Origin: Labrys okinawensis
GTDB lineage: Bacteria; Pseudomonadota; Alphaproteobacteria; Rhizobiales; Labraceae
Direction of reading: 5' to 3'
Length of the DNA stretch: 64,000 bases
Assembly (NCBI RefSeq): GCF_002982075.1
Contig: NZ_PUEJ01000012.1
Location: forward strand, 1-64,000
A model generated the notes under the pieces. The model searched no databases. It was not told the origin of the DNA and saw only the letters and a program-made list of their open reading frames with translations. Position numbers and translations under genes: made by a program. This document shows, in pieces, positions 7,704-16,027 of the stretch (position 1 is its first letter; each line of letters starts with the position of its first letter).

Positions 7704-8036
7704 ATGGCGATGATTTTGCGCTCACTTCTTGCCGCGGGCGGGCTGCTGCTGGCGCTCGACGCCCAGGCGGCTGAGGCCCCGGAGGTGACGGCCTGCAAGG
7801 CAAGCGGCCTGCTTGCCCTTCAGCAGAAGTCGCCCGATATCGCCGATCTCGTCATCGACCAGGAGAGCATCGCCGTCTCGGCGGCGGATACCAAGGTCGG
7901 CGATGTGCCGGTCAAGGCCGTCGTCCTGGGCGAGGCCTATATCAAGAGAGGGAAGGAGGCGGGCCGGCCGGACCGCTTCGTCTGCCTGATCGGCGAGAAG
8001 GGGAAGGTGCTCCTGACCTTCTTCACGGCGAAATAG
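7704..8036 (+). CDS. Small exported hypothetical protein
   Basis: A 110-aa protein with a clear signal peptide: MAMILRSLLAAGGLLLALDAQA, cleaved before AEAPEV. The mature 90 residues contain two Cys (in VTACKASG and RFVCLIGEKGK) placed to form a disulfide, and a beta-rich pattern (DLVIDQESIAVSAADTKVG, GKVLLTFFTAK). The start at 7704 is favoured because it begins at the signal peptide; ATG 7710 is equally possible. It follows the yggT-DUF167 pair by 70 bp on the same strand. No family recognised. Confidence 0.65.
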   Translation: MAMILRSLLAAGGLLLALDAQAAEAPEVTACKASGLLALQQKSPDIADLVIDQESIAVSAADTKVGDVPVKAVVLGEAYIKRGKEAGRPDRFVCLIGEKGKVLLTFFTAK

Positions 8037-8070
8037 CGCCGACCGTCCGAGCCCCCCGGGCCAAGCTGAC

Positions 8071-8943
8071 TCAGCCGGGCGGCTTGTCCCAGCGCTTGCG
8101 GATCAGGCCTTCCTGGGCCACCGAGGCGATCAGGCGGCCTTCCTGCCAGATCTCGCCGCGGGCAAAGCCGCGGGCCCCGCCGGTGAACGGGCTCTCCTGC
8201 GCGTAGAGCAGCCATTCGTCCATCTTGAACGGGGCATGGAACCACATGGCGTGGTCGATCGACGCCGGCTGCACGTCGGGATCGAATACGCTCTTGCCAT
8301 GGGCGACGAGAGTGGTGTCGAGCAGGGTCATGTCGGTGGTGTAGGCCAGCACCGCCTCGTGCAGGGCGCGGTCGTCGGGCAGCGAACGGGCGGCGCGGAT
8401 CCAGATATATTGCCGCGGCTCCTGGGGCGTGCGCGCGATGTAGCGCTTCATGTCGACCGGCCTGAGCTCAATCGGCCGCTCGCGCTCCCAATAGTCGCGG
8501 ACCACCTTGGGCAGATGGCCGAGGAACTGGTCCTTGAGCTCGGCGATGCTCGGCAATTGATCGGGGGTGGGCACGTCGGGCATGGTCGCCTGATGGTGCC
8601 AGCCTTCTTCCGGGCGATGGTAGGAACAGGAAAGCGAGAAGATCGGTTGGCCATGCTGGATGGCGATGGCGCGGCGGGTGGTGAAGCTCTTGCCGTCGCG
8701 CAGCCGGTCGACCTGGTAGATGATCGGCACGCTGGGATCGCCGGGGCGCAGGAAATAGCCGTGCAAGGAATGCACATGGCGGTCGGGCTCGACGGTCCGG
8801 GTTGCCGCCACGAGGGCCTGGCTGATCACCAGGCCGCCGAAAACGCGCTGCCAGCCGCCCTGCGGGCTCGTGCCGCGGTAAAGATTGTGTTCGAGCTGTT
8901 CGAGATCGAGTATCGAGATCAGATTCGCAAAGGGATCGGACAT
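8071..8943 (-). CDS. tesB: Acyl-CoA thioesterase II
   Basis: A 290-aa double-hotdog acyl-CoA thioesterase that hydrolyses medium and long acyl-CoA to free fatty acid and CoA in the cytoplasm. N-terminal hotdog: LYRGTSPQGGWQRVFGGLVI, SLHGYFLRPGDP and the IYQVDRLRDGKSFTTRRA strand. C-terminal hotdog carries the catalytic elements ASIDHAMWFHAPF (Asp), QESPFTGGARGF and ASVAQEGLIR (Gln). Length matches E. coli TesB (286). It is divergent from the UbiH-type gene with only 67 bp between, so the promoters overlap. Confidence 0.93.
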   Translation of the reverse strand: MSDPFANLISILDLEQLEHNLYRGTSPQGGWQRVFGGLVISQALVAATRTVEPDRHVHSLHGYFLRPGDPSVPIIYQVDRLRDGKSFTTRRAIAIQHGQPIFSLSCSYHRPEEGWHHQATMPDVPTPDQLPSIAELKDQFLGHLPKVVRDYWERERPIELRPVDMKRYIARTPQEPRQYIWIRAARSLPDDRALHEAVLAYTTDMTLLDTTLVAHGKSVFDPDVQPASIDHAMWFHAPFKMDEWLLYAQESPFTGGARGFARGEIWQEGRLIASVAQEGLIRKRWDKPPG

Positions 8944-9010
8944 GAGGCTTTCCTTGATGGAAGGCAGAGCAGCCGATCCTGCCGTCGAAAGTCAAGCACG
9001 AGGTGCGGAA

Positions 9011-10225
9011 ATGGCCGGCAAAGCCGATCTTGTCATCGCCGGAGGCGGGTTCGCCGGCCTTGGTCTCGCTTTGGCTCTGAAGACCGAGCTCGGTGCGGGC
9101 TTTTCGGTCGTCATCGTCGATCCCGTGCTCGGCAAGGGCCCCTCGCGCGATCCGCGCTCGTCCTCCATCGCCACCGGCGCACGGCGTTTCCTGGAGAAGC
9201 TCGGCGTCTGGCAGGCAGTGGCCGACCAGGCCCAGCCGATCCTGGACATGGTGATCACCGATTCCAAGCTCGACGATCCGATCCGGCCGAGCTTCCTGTC
9301 CTTCGCCGGCGATGTCGAGCCGGGCGAGCCTTTCGGCCATATGGTGGAGAACCGGCTGCTGCTCGATGCGCTGGTGGCGCGGGCCGAGACCCTCGGCGTC
9401 GAGCTGCGCGGGCAGGGGGCTTCCGTCAGCCGCTACAAGCTGACCGAGGACGGCATCACCGCCGAACTGCCGTCGGGCGACGACATCGCCACGCAATTGC
9501 TGGCGGCGGCCGATGGCGGGCGCTCGCGGCTGCGCGAGCAGGCCGGCATCGCCATGCATGGCTGGGACTATGGCCAGTCCGGCATCGTCACCACCGTCGA
9601 ACACGAACTCGACCATGAAGGGCGGGCGGAGGAACATTTCCTGCCCGCCGGCCCCTTCGCCATCCTGCCGCTGACCGGCCGGCGCTCCTCCCTGGTCTGG
9701 ACGGAGAGAACCGGGGAGGCGAACCGCATCCTCAGCCTCGACGATGCCGGCTTCCACGCCGAACTGGAGCGCCGCTTCGGTCTCAAGCTCGGCGAGCTCA
9801 AGGTGATCGGGCCACGCGCGGCTTTCCCGCTGTCGATGCGCATCGCCCGCAATTTCATCGCCGACCGGCTGGCTCTGGTGGGCGACGCCGCCCATATCAT
9901 CCATCCCATCGCCGGCCAGGGCCTCAATATGGGCATCCGCGACGCGGCGGCACTGGCCGAATGCGTGGTGGATGCGGCGGCCCTCGGGCTGGATATCGGC
10001 AGCCCGGACGTGCTGGAACGCTACCAGCGCTGGCGGCGTTTCGACACCGTCTCGATGGGCATCGCCACCGACGGCTTGAACCGCCTCTTCTCCAACGACC
10101 ACGATGCCATCCGCCTGGTGCGCGATGTCGGCCTCGGCTTGGTGGAGCGCTTTCCGGCCGCCAAGCGGCTGTTCATCCGGGAGGCCACCGGCCTGACCGG
10201 CACGGTGCCGCGCCTGATGCGGTGA
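9011..10225 (+). CDS. UbiH/UbiF-type FAD-dependent monooxygenase
   Basis: A 404-aa class A flavoprotein monooxygenase of the ubiquinone-ring hydroxylase family. The Rossmann fold is at LVIAGGGFAGLGLALAL (residues 7-23); the DG motif is at AAADGGRS (165-172); the second FAD motif LVGDAAHIIHPIAGQGLN spans 289-306, typical of UbiH/UbiF/UbiI. It probably hydroxylates a polyprenylphenol in ubiquinone synthesis at the membrane. The start at MAGKADL follows GAGGTGCGGA; upstream in-frame ATGs would overlap the tesB promoter. Which ring carbon is hydroxylated cannot be told from sequence alone. Confidence 0.88.
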   Translation: MAGKADLVIAGGGFAGLGLALALKTELGAGFSVVIVDPVLGKGPSRDPRSSSIATGARRFLEKLGVWQAVADQAQPILDMVITDSKLDDPIRPSFLSFAGDVEPGEPFGHMVENRLLLDALVARAETLGVELRGQGASVSRYKLTEDGITAELPSGDDIATQLLAAADGGRSRLREQAGIAMHGWDYGQSGIVTTVEHELDHEGRAEEHFLPAGPFAILPLTGRRSSLVWTERTGEANRILSLDDAGFHAELERRFGLKLGELKVIGPRAAFPLSMRIARNFIADRLALVGDAAHIIHPIAGQGLNMGIRDAAALAECVVDAAALGLDIGSPDVLERYQRWRRFDTVSMGIATDGLNRLFSNDHDAIRLVRDVGLGLVERFPAAKRLFIREATGLTGTVPRLMR

Positions 10226-10237
10226 TTTCTTCGGGTG

Positions 10238-10306
10238 CACGGGCATCTCGCCCGTTCTTGGAAACGTTGCGTTTGTCGGAGCACAAGAACGGGCGAGATG
10301 CCCGTG
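10238..10306. repeat. Long perfect palindrome after the monooxygenase gene
   Basis: Arms of 23 nt (10238-10260 and 10284-10306; core GGGCATCTCGCCCGTTCTTG and its complement) pair without mismatch around a 23-nt centre, 12 bp after the stop codon. It can fold into a strong hairpin, possibly a terminator-like or REP element. No U tract follows. Confidence 0.75.
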
Positions 10307-10388
10307 AACCCGAAAAGCCTGCGCCCTCTCAGTTGCCCCCTTTTCACCAATCTGACAGTGTCGCGGTTCGAATTTGAATGGGGGCCGC

Positions 10389-10991
10389 ATGGATCTGGAA
10401 CTTGCCGGCAAGGTCATCGCCCTGACGGGTGCTTCGCGGGGCGTCGGGCGGGCGATTGCCGAGCGCCTGGCGGCGGAGGGCGCGGCGGTGGCGATCGCGG
10501 CGCGCTCGGCGCAGGAGCTGGCCGAGGCCCATGCCGTGATCGAAGGCCATGGCGGGCGCTGCCTGGCCTATGCCTGCGACCTTGCCGTACCGGGCGAGGC
10601 GGCCGCCTTCGTCGGCGCCGTGATCGAGATCTTCGGGCGCCTCGACGGCCTGGTCTGCAACGCCACCATGGCGGCGGGGCAGGGGCAGGAACGGGAAGCC
10701 AGGCAGGCGGAGCTGGCGCTCAATCTCGGCCATGGTATCGAGGCCCTCCAGGCGGCGCTGCCGGTGCTGGCGCCGGGGGGCAGCGTGCTGTTCGTCGTCG
10801 GTGGCGGCGATGACGCCTGGCCGCAGGCGGCCTGCCGGGCCGGGCTGGCGGCCGCGGCCGCGCGCAGTGCCGCCGACCATGGCGTGCGCATCAACCTGCT
10901 CGGCCGCGCAAGCGAGGCGCTGGCCGACAGCGCCGCCTTCCTGCTCTCGGCGCGGGCGGAGGGGATCAAGGGAGCGCTGCTGGGCGGCTGA
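10389..10991 (+). CDS. Short-chain dehydrogenase-like protein lacking the catalytic Tyr-Lys
   Basis: A 200-aa SDR-fold protein. The nucleotide-binding motif TGASRGVG is intact (13-20), followed by the helix AIAERLAAEGAAV and the Asp of ACDLAVPG. The NNAG motif reads CNAT (90-93). The usual Ser and YxxxK of the active site are missing: the expected place reads VVGGGDDAWPQAACRAGLAAAAARS (137-160), with no Tyr and no Lys. It is also 40-50 residues shorter than a classical SDR. It may bind NAD(P) without catalysing a redox reaction, or be decaying. The start at 10389 is placed at MDLELAGK, the normal SDR beginning. Confidence 0.75.
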   Translation: MDLELAGKVIALTGASRGVGRAIAERLAAEGAAVAIAARSAQELAEAHAVIEGHGGRCLAYACDLAVPGEAAAFVGAVIEIFGRLDGLVCNATMAAGQGQEREARQAELALNLGHGIEALQAALPVLAPGGSVLFVVGGGDDAWPQAACRAGLAAAAARSAADHGVRINLLGRASEALADSAAFLLSARAEGIKGALLGG

Positions 10992-11077
10992 CGGTTCCAA
11001 GAAAACGCCGGAGGCCGGACATTCTGTCCGGACGGTAACGCGGCCCGATCAAACAAGCCTCTTTGTTCTGACGCTCC

Positions 11078-11944
11078 TCAGGCCGCCAGGGCCTCCTGCT
11101 GCAGCACGGTCTCGCGCAGGAAGGTGGCGAAGCGCTTGGTGGCGACGCTGGCATTGGCGGGCACGACCAGGGCGATGTCGAGAAGCGGCAGCTCCGGAAA
11201 GCCCTCCTCCTCGCCCAGACGGCGCCATTCCTTGGGAATGGAGGAAATGCCGAGAATGGTGATCGCCATGCCGGCATTCACGGCCGAATGGATGCCGGGC
11301 ATGTGGCTGGAGGTGTAGGCGATGCGCCAGGGCCGGCCCATGGCGTCGAGGGCGGCGAGCGCGTCCGGCCGGCAGCGGCAGCCCTCCGGGAACATGGCGA
11401 GCGGCAGCGGGTCGATCAGTTCCGGCCGGTGGTCGCGCGCCGCGCACCAGGCCCTCGGCTCGCGGCGCAGCACCTCGCCGAGCGGCCGGGCCGGATCCTG
11501 CGTGATGATGGCAAGATCGACCTCGCCGCGTTCCAGCATGGGCTCGAGGCGGAAGGAGAGGTCGCAGCGCATTTCCAACTGCACGCGCGGAAATCGCCGG
11601 GAGAAGGCGCCGATCAGCGGCGACACCATCATGTCGACGAAGTCGTCGGGTACCGCGAGGCGCACCCGCCCGGCCGCCTCGTCCCCGCCGATGGCGGCGA
11701 GCGCCTCGTCCTCCAGGCTGAGGATGCGGCGGGCATAGCCGATCAGGATCTCACCGGCGAAGGTGGGGGTGACGCCCTTGCGCGAGCGTTCCAGCAGGCG
11801 CTTGCCGATGCGTGCCTCCATGCGCGAGACGATGACGCTGACGGCCGCCTGCGTCTTGCCGAGCGCCTCGCCGGCGGCGGTGAAGCCGCCGCGATCGACG
11901 ATGGTGACCAGCGTTTCCAGGCTGTCGGTATCGAAATGGCGCAT
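11078..11944 (-). CDS. LysR-family transcriptional regulator
   Basis: A 288-aa LysR regulator. The winged HTH is at residues 1-65 (DTDSLETLVTIVDRGGFTAAGEAL, then KTQAAVSVIVSRMEARIGKRLLER); the effector-binding domain spans about 88-285 with VRLAVPDDFVD and MLERGEVDLAIITQDP. Start chosen at MRHFDTD, the normal family beginning; the frame is open 48 codons further but reads promoter DNA. Its likely target is not obvious: the SDR-like gene converges on it and the DMT transporter gene is divergent 390 bp away. Known relatives include regulators of amino-acid exporters, so the DMT gene is a possible target. Confidence 0.85.
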   Translation of the reverse strand: MRHFDTDSLETLVTIVDRGGFTAAGEALGKTQAAVSVIVSRMEARIGKRLLERSRKGVTPTFAGEILIGYARRILSLEDEALAAIGGDEAAGRVRLAVPDDFVDMMVSPLIGAFSRRFPRVQLEMRCDLSFRLEPMLERGEVDLAIITQDPARPLGEVLRREPRAWCAARDHRPELIDPLPLAMFPEGCRCRPDALAALDAMGRPWRIAYTSSHMPGIHSAVNAGMAITILGISSIPKEWRRLGEEEGFPELPLLDIALVVPANASVATKRFATFLRETVLQQEALAA

Positions 11945-12057
11945 CGGAGCGATCCATAAGAAAATGAAATCCTGCCATAAGATACATTCGTTTTGGCTTA
12001 TGTGAAGCGCGGCGTATTCTGCCCGCAAGTCACGATCCGGAGACAATTGAAGCACCA

Positions 12058-12156
12058 CCTTTGTCATGCCCGGGCCTGACCCGGGCATCCAGCGGCTCCG
12101 TCTTCCCGGCCTGAAAGGGGCGTGGATTGCAGGGTCAAGCCCGGCAATGACAAAGG
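12058..12156. repeat. Imperfect palindromic REP-like repeat
   Basis: Left arm begins CCTTTGTCATGCCCGGG (12058) and right arm ends CGGCAATGACAAAGG (12156), about 25 nt each with a few mismatches. The inner part adds a second hairpin CCCGGGCCTGACCCGGG. It lies in the LysR-DMT transporter gap. The motif resembles palindromes common in rhizobial intergenic DNA. Confidence 0.65.
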
Positions 12157-12224
12157 TCGAGCCAGTTCGATCCGTTTGTCCGTCGACGAGGCCAAGTACG
12201 AGTCCAAGTACGAGTACCAGCCCT

Positions 12225-12325
12225 AGAGCAAAGCGCGTTCATGACTGAACGCTTATTTGCTCTAACTCTTTGTTTTAACGCGTCTTTGCGATTCTGGGTG
12301 ACTCCGTCAAATCGCAAAACGCTAT
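12225..12325 (+). repeat. Dispersed intergenic repeat, copy 1
   Basis: About 100 bp. Begins AGAGCAAAGCGCGTTCATGA with an internal GCGTTCATGACTGAACGC hairpin, then a core with CGCGTCTTTGCGATTC and ACTCCGTCAAATCGCAAAAC. It ends 10 bp before the DMT transporter start codon, so it forms that gene's leader. Related copies are at 27984-28054 (inverted), 46346-46444 and 62461-62517. Confidence 0.7.
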
Positions 12326-12335
12326 AGAGCCTGCC

Positions 12336-13253
12336 ATGAGCGACATCGCTTCCGCCCCGCGCCCGGCCAGCCTGCCCGCGCTCGATTCCGTCGGCCTGGG
12401 CGCCATGATCGCCTCCGTGCTGGCGATCGCCTGGTCGCCCATCCTGATCCGCTTCGCCGATGTCGCCCCGGCCGCCGCCGCCTTCTGGCGGCTGGTGTTC
12501 TCGCTGCCGGTGCTGTTCGTCTGGGCCGAGGCCGAGAGGCGGCGGGCCGGGCGTCACAGCATGGCGTCGCTGCTGACCCGGCCGGGCCTGCTGGCGGCCA
12601 GCCTCGCCGGCGTCGCCTTTGCCGGGGATCTCGCCTTCTACCATGCCGCCCTGCCGCTGACCTCGGTGGCCAATGCCAGCTTCATTTCCAATCTGGCGCC
12701 CGTGGCCTCGGTGGTCGCCGGCTTCGTGCTGCTGCGCGACCGCATCCGCCCGGCGGTGCTGGCGGCTCTCGCCATCGCCCTGGTCGGCGTCGCCATCACC
12801 AGCGGCGCCCACCGCACCGGCCTCACCATGGGCAAGGGCGATCTCCTGGCCCTCGGCGCGGCGCTGGCCTACGCCTTCTACCTCGTGGCGCTCAGGGTGG
12901 CGCGCAATACGCGCCTTGCCGCCGACGCCTCGCTGGTTTCCACCGTGGTCGCCGCCTTCGGGCTCATCGCCATCGTGCTGGTCGAGGGCGGCACCTTCCT
13001 GCCGCAGTCGCCGCAGGGCTGGGCGGTGGTGATCGGCCTCGGGCTGATCTGCCAGGTGCTCGGCCAGGGGCTGAGCGCGGTCGGCATCGGCCGGCTGCCC
13101 GCCGGCGTGGTGGCGATCATCCTGCTCTCGCATCCGGTGCTGTCGGCCGTCATCGCCTATTTCGTCTTCGGCGAGGCCCTGAGCCTCGACCAGCTCGTCG
13201 GCGGCATTCTGATCCTGGCCGCCGTGATGATGACGCGCATCAACATGAAGTGA
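12336..13253 (+). CDS. EamA/DMT-superfamily transporter
   Basis: A 305-aa inner-membrane protein with ten hydrophobic helices in two EamA repeats. Repeat 1 (about 20-155) has IASVLAIAWSPILIRFADVAP and LPLTSVANASFISNLAPV; repeat 2 (about 165-303) has GKGDLLALGAALAYAFYLVAL, RLPAGVVAIILLSHPVLSA and YFVFGEALSLDQLVGG. The family exports amino acids, purines or other metabolites. The start is at the first ATG after a dispersed repeat. No ligand can be assigned. It stands alone, with a hydrolase gene 155 bp downstream on the same strand. Confidence 0.88.
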   Translation: MSDIASAPRPASLPALDSVGLGAMIASVLAIAWSPILIRFADVAPAAAAFWRLVFSLPVLFVWAEAERRRAGRHSMASLLTRPGLLAASLAGVAFAGDLAFYHAALPLTSVANASFISNLAPVASVVAGFVLLRDRIRPAVLAALAIALVGVAITSGAHRTGLTMGKGDLLALGAALAYAFYLVALRVARNTRLAADASLVSTVVAAFGLIAIVLVEGGTFLPQSPQGWAVVIGLGLICQVLGQGLSAVGIGRLPAGVVAIILLSHPVLSAVIAYFVFGEALSLDQLVGGILILAAVMMTRINMK

Positions 13254-13409
13254 TGGGCCGATGCCCCATCGCGGACTCGACAGCAGGACGGGTGGGGCAT
13301 AGCTTACCTCAGGACATCTCGTCGGTTCTGGAGTGCTGTCCGATCCGGAACCGAGGCCATGTCCTTGGGCATGCGAAGCGGTGGGCCGTCGCATGCCGTT
13401 GGGTGATCC

Positions 13410-14777
13410 ATGCGTTTGTTCCTTGCTTTGTCCGCCCTGATGATCCTCTCGCAACTGCCGGCGGCGGCGCAGGCCGCGCCCTCGCAGGAGGTGCCGGACG
13501 CGATCTTCGACGATGTCAAACTCTACAAGCCCGCCGACAAGCCGGCCAATGTCATCGTGCTGCTGTCCGACGCGGACGGCTTCGGCCGTGACGAGGAAAC
13601 CCTCGCCAGCGAATTCCGCCAGCGCGGCGACCTGGTGATCGGCCTGGACTGGCCGACGGCACGGCGCACCGCCGGCGGCCGCCACCGCATGACCTGCCCC
13701 GAACTCGCCGGCCATATCGAGGACACCACGCTGCGCATCGAGCGCGAGCAGGCGATCGCGCCCTATGTCACGCCCGTGCTGGCCGGCGCCGGCCTCGGCC
13801 GCGATGCCGCGCGGTCCCTCGCCTTGCAGGCCGACAGCCATCGCATCGCCGGCGTGATCGCCGTCCATACCACCACGATGAAGCCCGATACGGTCTCGGC
13901 CTGCCTCGTCGACAAGGCGGCCCTCGCCAGCGCCGACGTCTCGGCCGCGACCACCGCCAGCCTCGACGCGCTGCGGGAGATCGAGGATGGCGACGAGGGC
14001 GCCGCCGAGGAGGCCGCGCAGGCCCTGGGCAAGGATGCCGGCCCGCATGGCCCGGACGAGCTCTCCGACCTGCCGCTCTATGTCTCCGAACCCAGCGAGC
14101 CCGCCCATCGGCTCGCCGTGGTGCTGACGGGCGATGGCGGCATGGGCCAGCTCAATGTCGACCTCGCCACGGCCCTGACCCGGCGCGGGGTCGGCGTGGT
14201 CACCATCGATTCCCGGCGCTATTTCTGGGCCAAGCGCGATCCGGGCGAGGTCGCCACCGATCTCAAGCGCATCATCAAGCATTACCGCGCCGCCTGGCCG
14301 GTCGATCGGGTGGCGCTGGTCGGCTATTCCTTCGGCGGCGACGCGCTGCCGCTGGTCTATAACCGCCTGCCGCTGCGCATCAAGCGCATCGTCGCGGTGG
14401 TCTCCCTGCTGTCGATCACGCCGGCGACAGACATGCGGGTGGAACTCAGCGACGACGACTATCCCAACGAGATCGCGCTCCTGCCCGAGGCGGCGCGCAT
14501 CGACGCGCCCAATGTGCAGTGCATCTACGGCCAGGAGGACCGCATGGCCGCCTTGGCCTGCCCGGCCCTGGCCAAGGCGCGCCCGGATTTCGCCATCCTG
14601 CGCGAGGCCGGCGGCCACGGCTTCAGCGGCGATGCCGACAGGCTGGCCGACATCATCGTCGCGCCGCTGCTCTCCACCGATCCGGTGCCGGGCCGAACCC
14701 AGGCGGGATCGGGCAAAGGCCAAATGCCGAGGGCGGATTCCGGCATTGGTTCGCATGCGGGCCTTGCCGGCCATTGA
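13410..14777 (+). CDS. AcvB/VirJ-like exported serine hydrolase, divergent paralog
   Basis: A 455-aa exported alpha/beta hydrolase related to VirJ and AcvB. Signal peptide 1-22 (LFLALSALMILSQLPAAAQA). The N-terminal domain (24-215) is poorly conserved. The C-terminal VirJ domain (about 218-430) has the GDGG motif (241-244), TIDSRRYFWAKRDP (265-278), the nucleophile elbow GYSFGGD (S307) and GGHGF with a candidate catalytic His (H403). AcvB in Agrobacterium hydrolyses lysyl-phosphatidylglycerol in the periplasm. A second, more typical copy sits at 21081-22430 next to mprF. Here the neighbour is a DUF4375 exported protein, and the Trp usually after GDGG is Met. It may have another aminoacyl-lipid or different substrate. 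Confidence 0.75.
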   Translation: MRLFLALSALMILSQLPAAAQAAPSQEVPDAIFDDVKLYKPADKPANVIVLLSDADGFGRDEETLASEFRQRGDLVIGLDWPTARRTAGGRHRMTCPELAGHIEDTTLRIEREQAIAPYVTPVLAGAGLGRDAARSLALQADSHRIAGVIAVHTTTMKPDTVSACLVDKAALASADVSAATTASLDALREIEDGDEGAAEEAAQALGKDAGPHGPDELSDLPLYVSEPSEPAHRLAVVLTGDGGMGQLNVDLATALTRRGVGVVTIDSRRYFWAKRDPGEVATDLKRIIKHYRAAWPVDRVALVGYSFGGDALPLVYNRLPLRIKRIVAVVSLLSITPATDMRVELSDDDYPNEIALLPEAARIDAPNVQCIYGQEDRMAALACPALAKARPDFAILREAGGHGFSGDADRLADIIVAPLLSTDPVPGRTQAGSGKGQMPRADSGIGSHAGLAGH

Positions 14778-14839
14778 CGGCCCGCGGCATTTTCGATTGA
14801 TGGCGGGGTGGGGACTGACATCGAGCGGGTAGGGGGATA

Positions 14840-15802
14840 ATGGCAAGCTTGGTATCGCTGTTTCGTCGCGTGGCCCTGGCCTTGGGCCTGATGTCGGTGG
14901 CAGGCAATCAGGGGGCTGCAAACCCGGAAAGCCGAATCCTGGCATCCAGCGATGTCATCATGGTTTCCAAGGAAAATTTCGAGAGTAGCGAGACCTACGA
15001 CATCATCCTGTCGAACATTTCCGTGGTCAACGAGTTGTTCCGGCAGCACCTGAAGGCGAACGAGATAAGCCGCTCGGCCCTGACCAGCTACTATGTCGAT
15101 TATTACCTCGCGCAGGTCAATAATGGCGGATTCGCGCAGTTCGTCTTCAATTCGGGCTGGAACGAATACATCGTCGCCATCGTCAGGCAGGGCCTGGAGG
15201 GGATGGGCGCGCGGCGCCATCTCGCTCTGTTCGACGAGGGCAGTGCCGGCGTGAAGGCGCTCGGCGAGGCCGGGCTGAGTGCGTATCTGCGTCGGGAGTA
15301 TTTCGGCGACAACGCCGCGAGGGACCGCCTGAATGCCATCAACGATCGCTTCTTTGCGCTGAAGGACTCCGAAGACCTGATCAAGCTCAACGCCGCCTGG
15401 CTGCGGCGTCAGCCGAACCTGCGCGTGCTCCCCCTCGAGGATTTGCGCGCCGAAGTCGACCGCCGCGCAGCCGCCATCCCCGATCGGGCCGAGCGTCTCC
15501 AGGCGGCCATGGCGGCCGAGCCGCGCTACACGAAGCTGATCCGGGCCCTGTGCAAGGCGAGCGGACAGACGCTCGAACGCATCACGGCCGGGGATCCCAC
15601 CTTGTCCTATGACGGCACGAGCCTGCGGCGTCTCGGTTCCGAGGAGCTCGAGGGCAAGCAGGCCGGCCCCTCACGGATCGTCTGGTTCTTCATCACGAAC
15701 AAGGGCGTGCATCTCATGGCCGAGGCCAATGGGAAGGCTGCCATGTTCGACAATGAAACCAAGAGCAAGATTGCGGAGATCGAAGCCCCCGACGAGCTGT
15801 GA
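14840..15802 (+). CDS. DMP19-like (DUF4375) protein with a putative leader
   Basis: A 320-aa protein carrying the DMP19/DUF4375 signature YYVDYYLAQVNNGGFAQFVFNSG (residues 84-106), followed by helices with LEGMGARRHLALFDE. Neisserial DMP19 is an acidic DNA-mimic protein of the cytoplasm. Here the N-terminus (1-27) looks like a signal peptide: basic SLFRR, hydrophobic VALALGLMSVAG and an Ala-rich cleavage site near GAA. The C-terminal half (180-320) is not assigned. AGGGGG precedes the ATG by a few bases. It follows the AcvB-like gene by 62 bp, so the two may be co-transcribed. Whether it is exported and what it binds is unknown. Confidence 0.7.
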   Translation: MASLVSLFRRVALALGLMSVAGNQGAANPESRILASSDVIMVSKENFESSETYDIILSNISVVNELFRQHLKANEISRSALTSYYVDYYLAQVNNGGFAQFVFNSGWNEYIVAIVRQGLEGMGARRHLALFDEGSAGVKALGEAGLSAYLRREYFGDNAARDRLNAINDRFFALKDSEDLIKLNAAWLRRQPNLRVLPLEDLRAEVDRRAAAIPDRAERLQAAMAAEPRYTKLIRALCKASGQTLERITAGDPTLSYDGTSLRRLGSEELEGKQAGPSRIVWFFITNKGVHLMAEANGKAAMFDNETKSKIAEIEAPDEL

Positions 15803-15861
15803 GGCTCTCAATACCATCGGATGCCGGCCGCGCCCCCGTTTGGCTGCCGGCCGGAGTGCGG

Positions 15862-16019
15862 GTTCTTTACCCTCCCCTGGAGGGGGAGGGTCGGCCTGCA
15901 AGGCCGGGGTGGGGTGAAGAAGCGCCGGCTTTGAGGATGAGACGATATCTTCTTGCAAGGAAGGCACCCCACCCCGACGCTACGCGTCGACCCTCCCCCT
16001 CCAGGGGAGGGTAAAGAAC
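15862..16019. repeat. 158-bp near-palindrome with perfect 32-nt arms
   Basis: The outer arms (15862-15893 and 15988-16019; beginning GTTCTTTACCCTCCCCTGGA) match perfectly in inverted orientation. Inside, GGGGTGGGGTG and CACCCCACCCC are also inverted. It fills the gap between two convergent genes (DUF4375 gene and the 5'-nucleotidase). It resembles the purine/pyrimidine-biased palindrome at 26290-26425. Confidence 0.8.
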
Positions 16020-16027
16020 CGTTCACC

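Noticed and set aside
12135..14945. 936-codon minus-strand frame across the DMT transporter and AcvB-like genes.
   Set aside because: It is opposite two well-supported genes and is an Asp/Gly/Arg/Gln-rich antisense composition typical of high-GC shadows.
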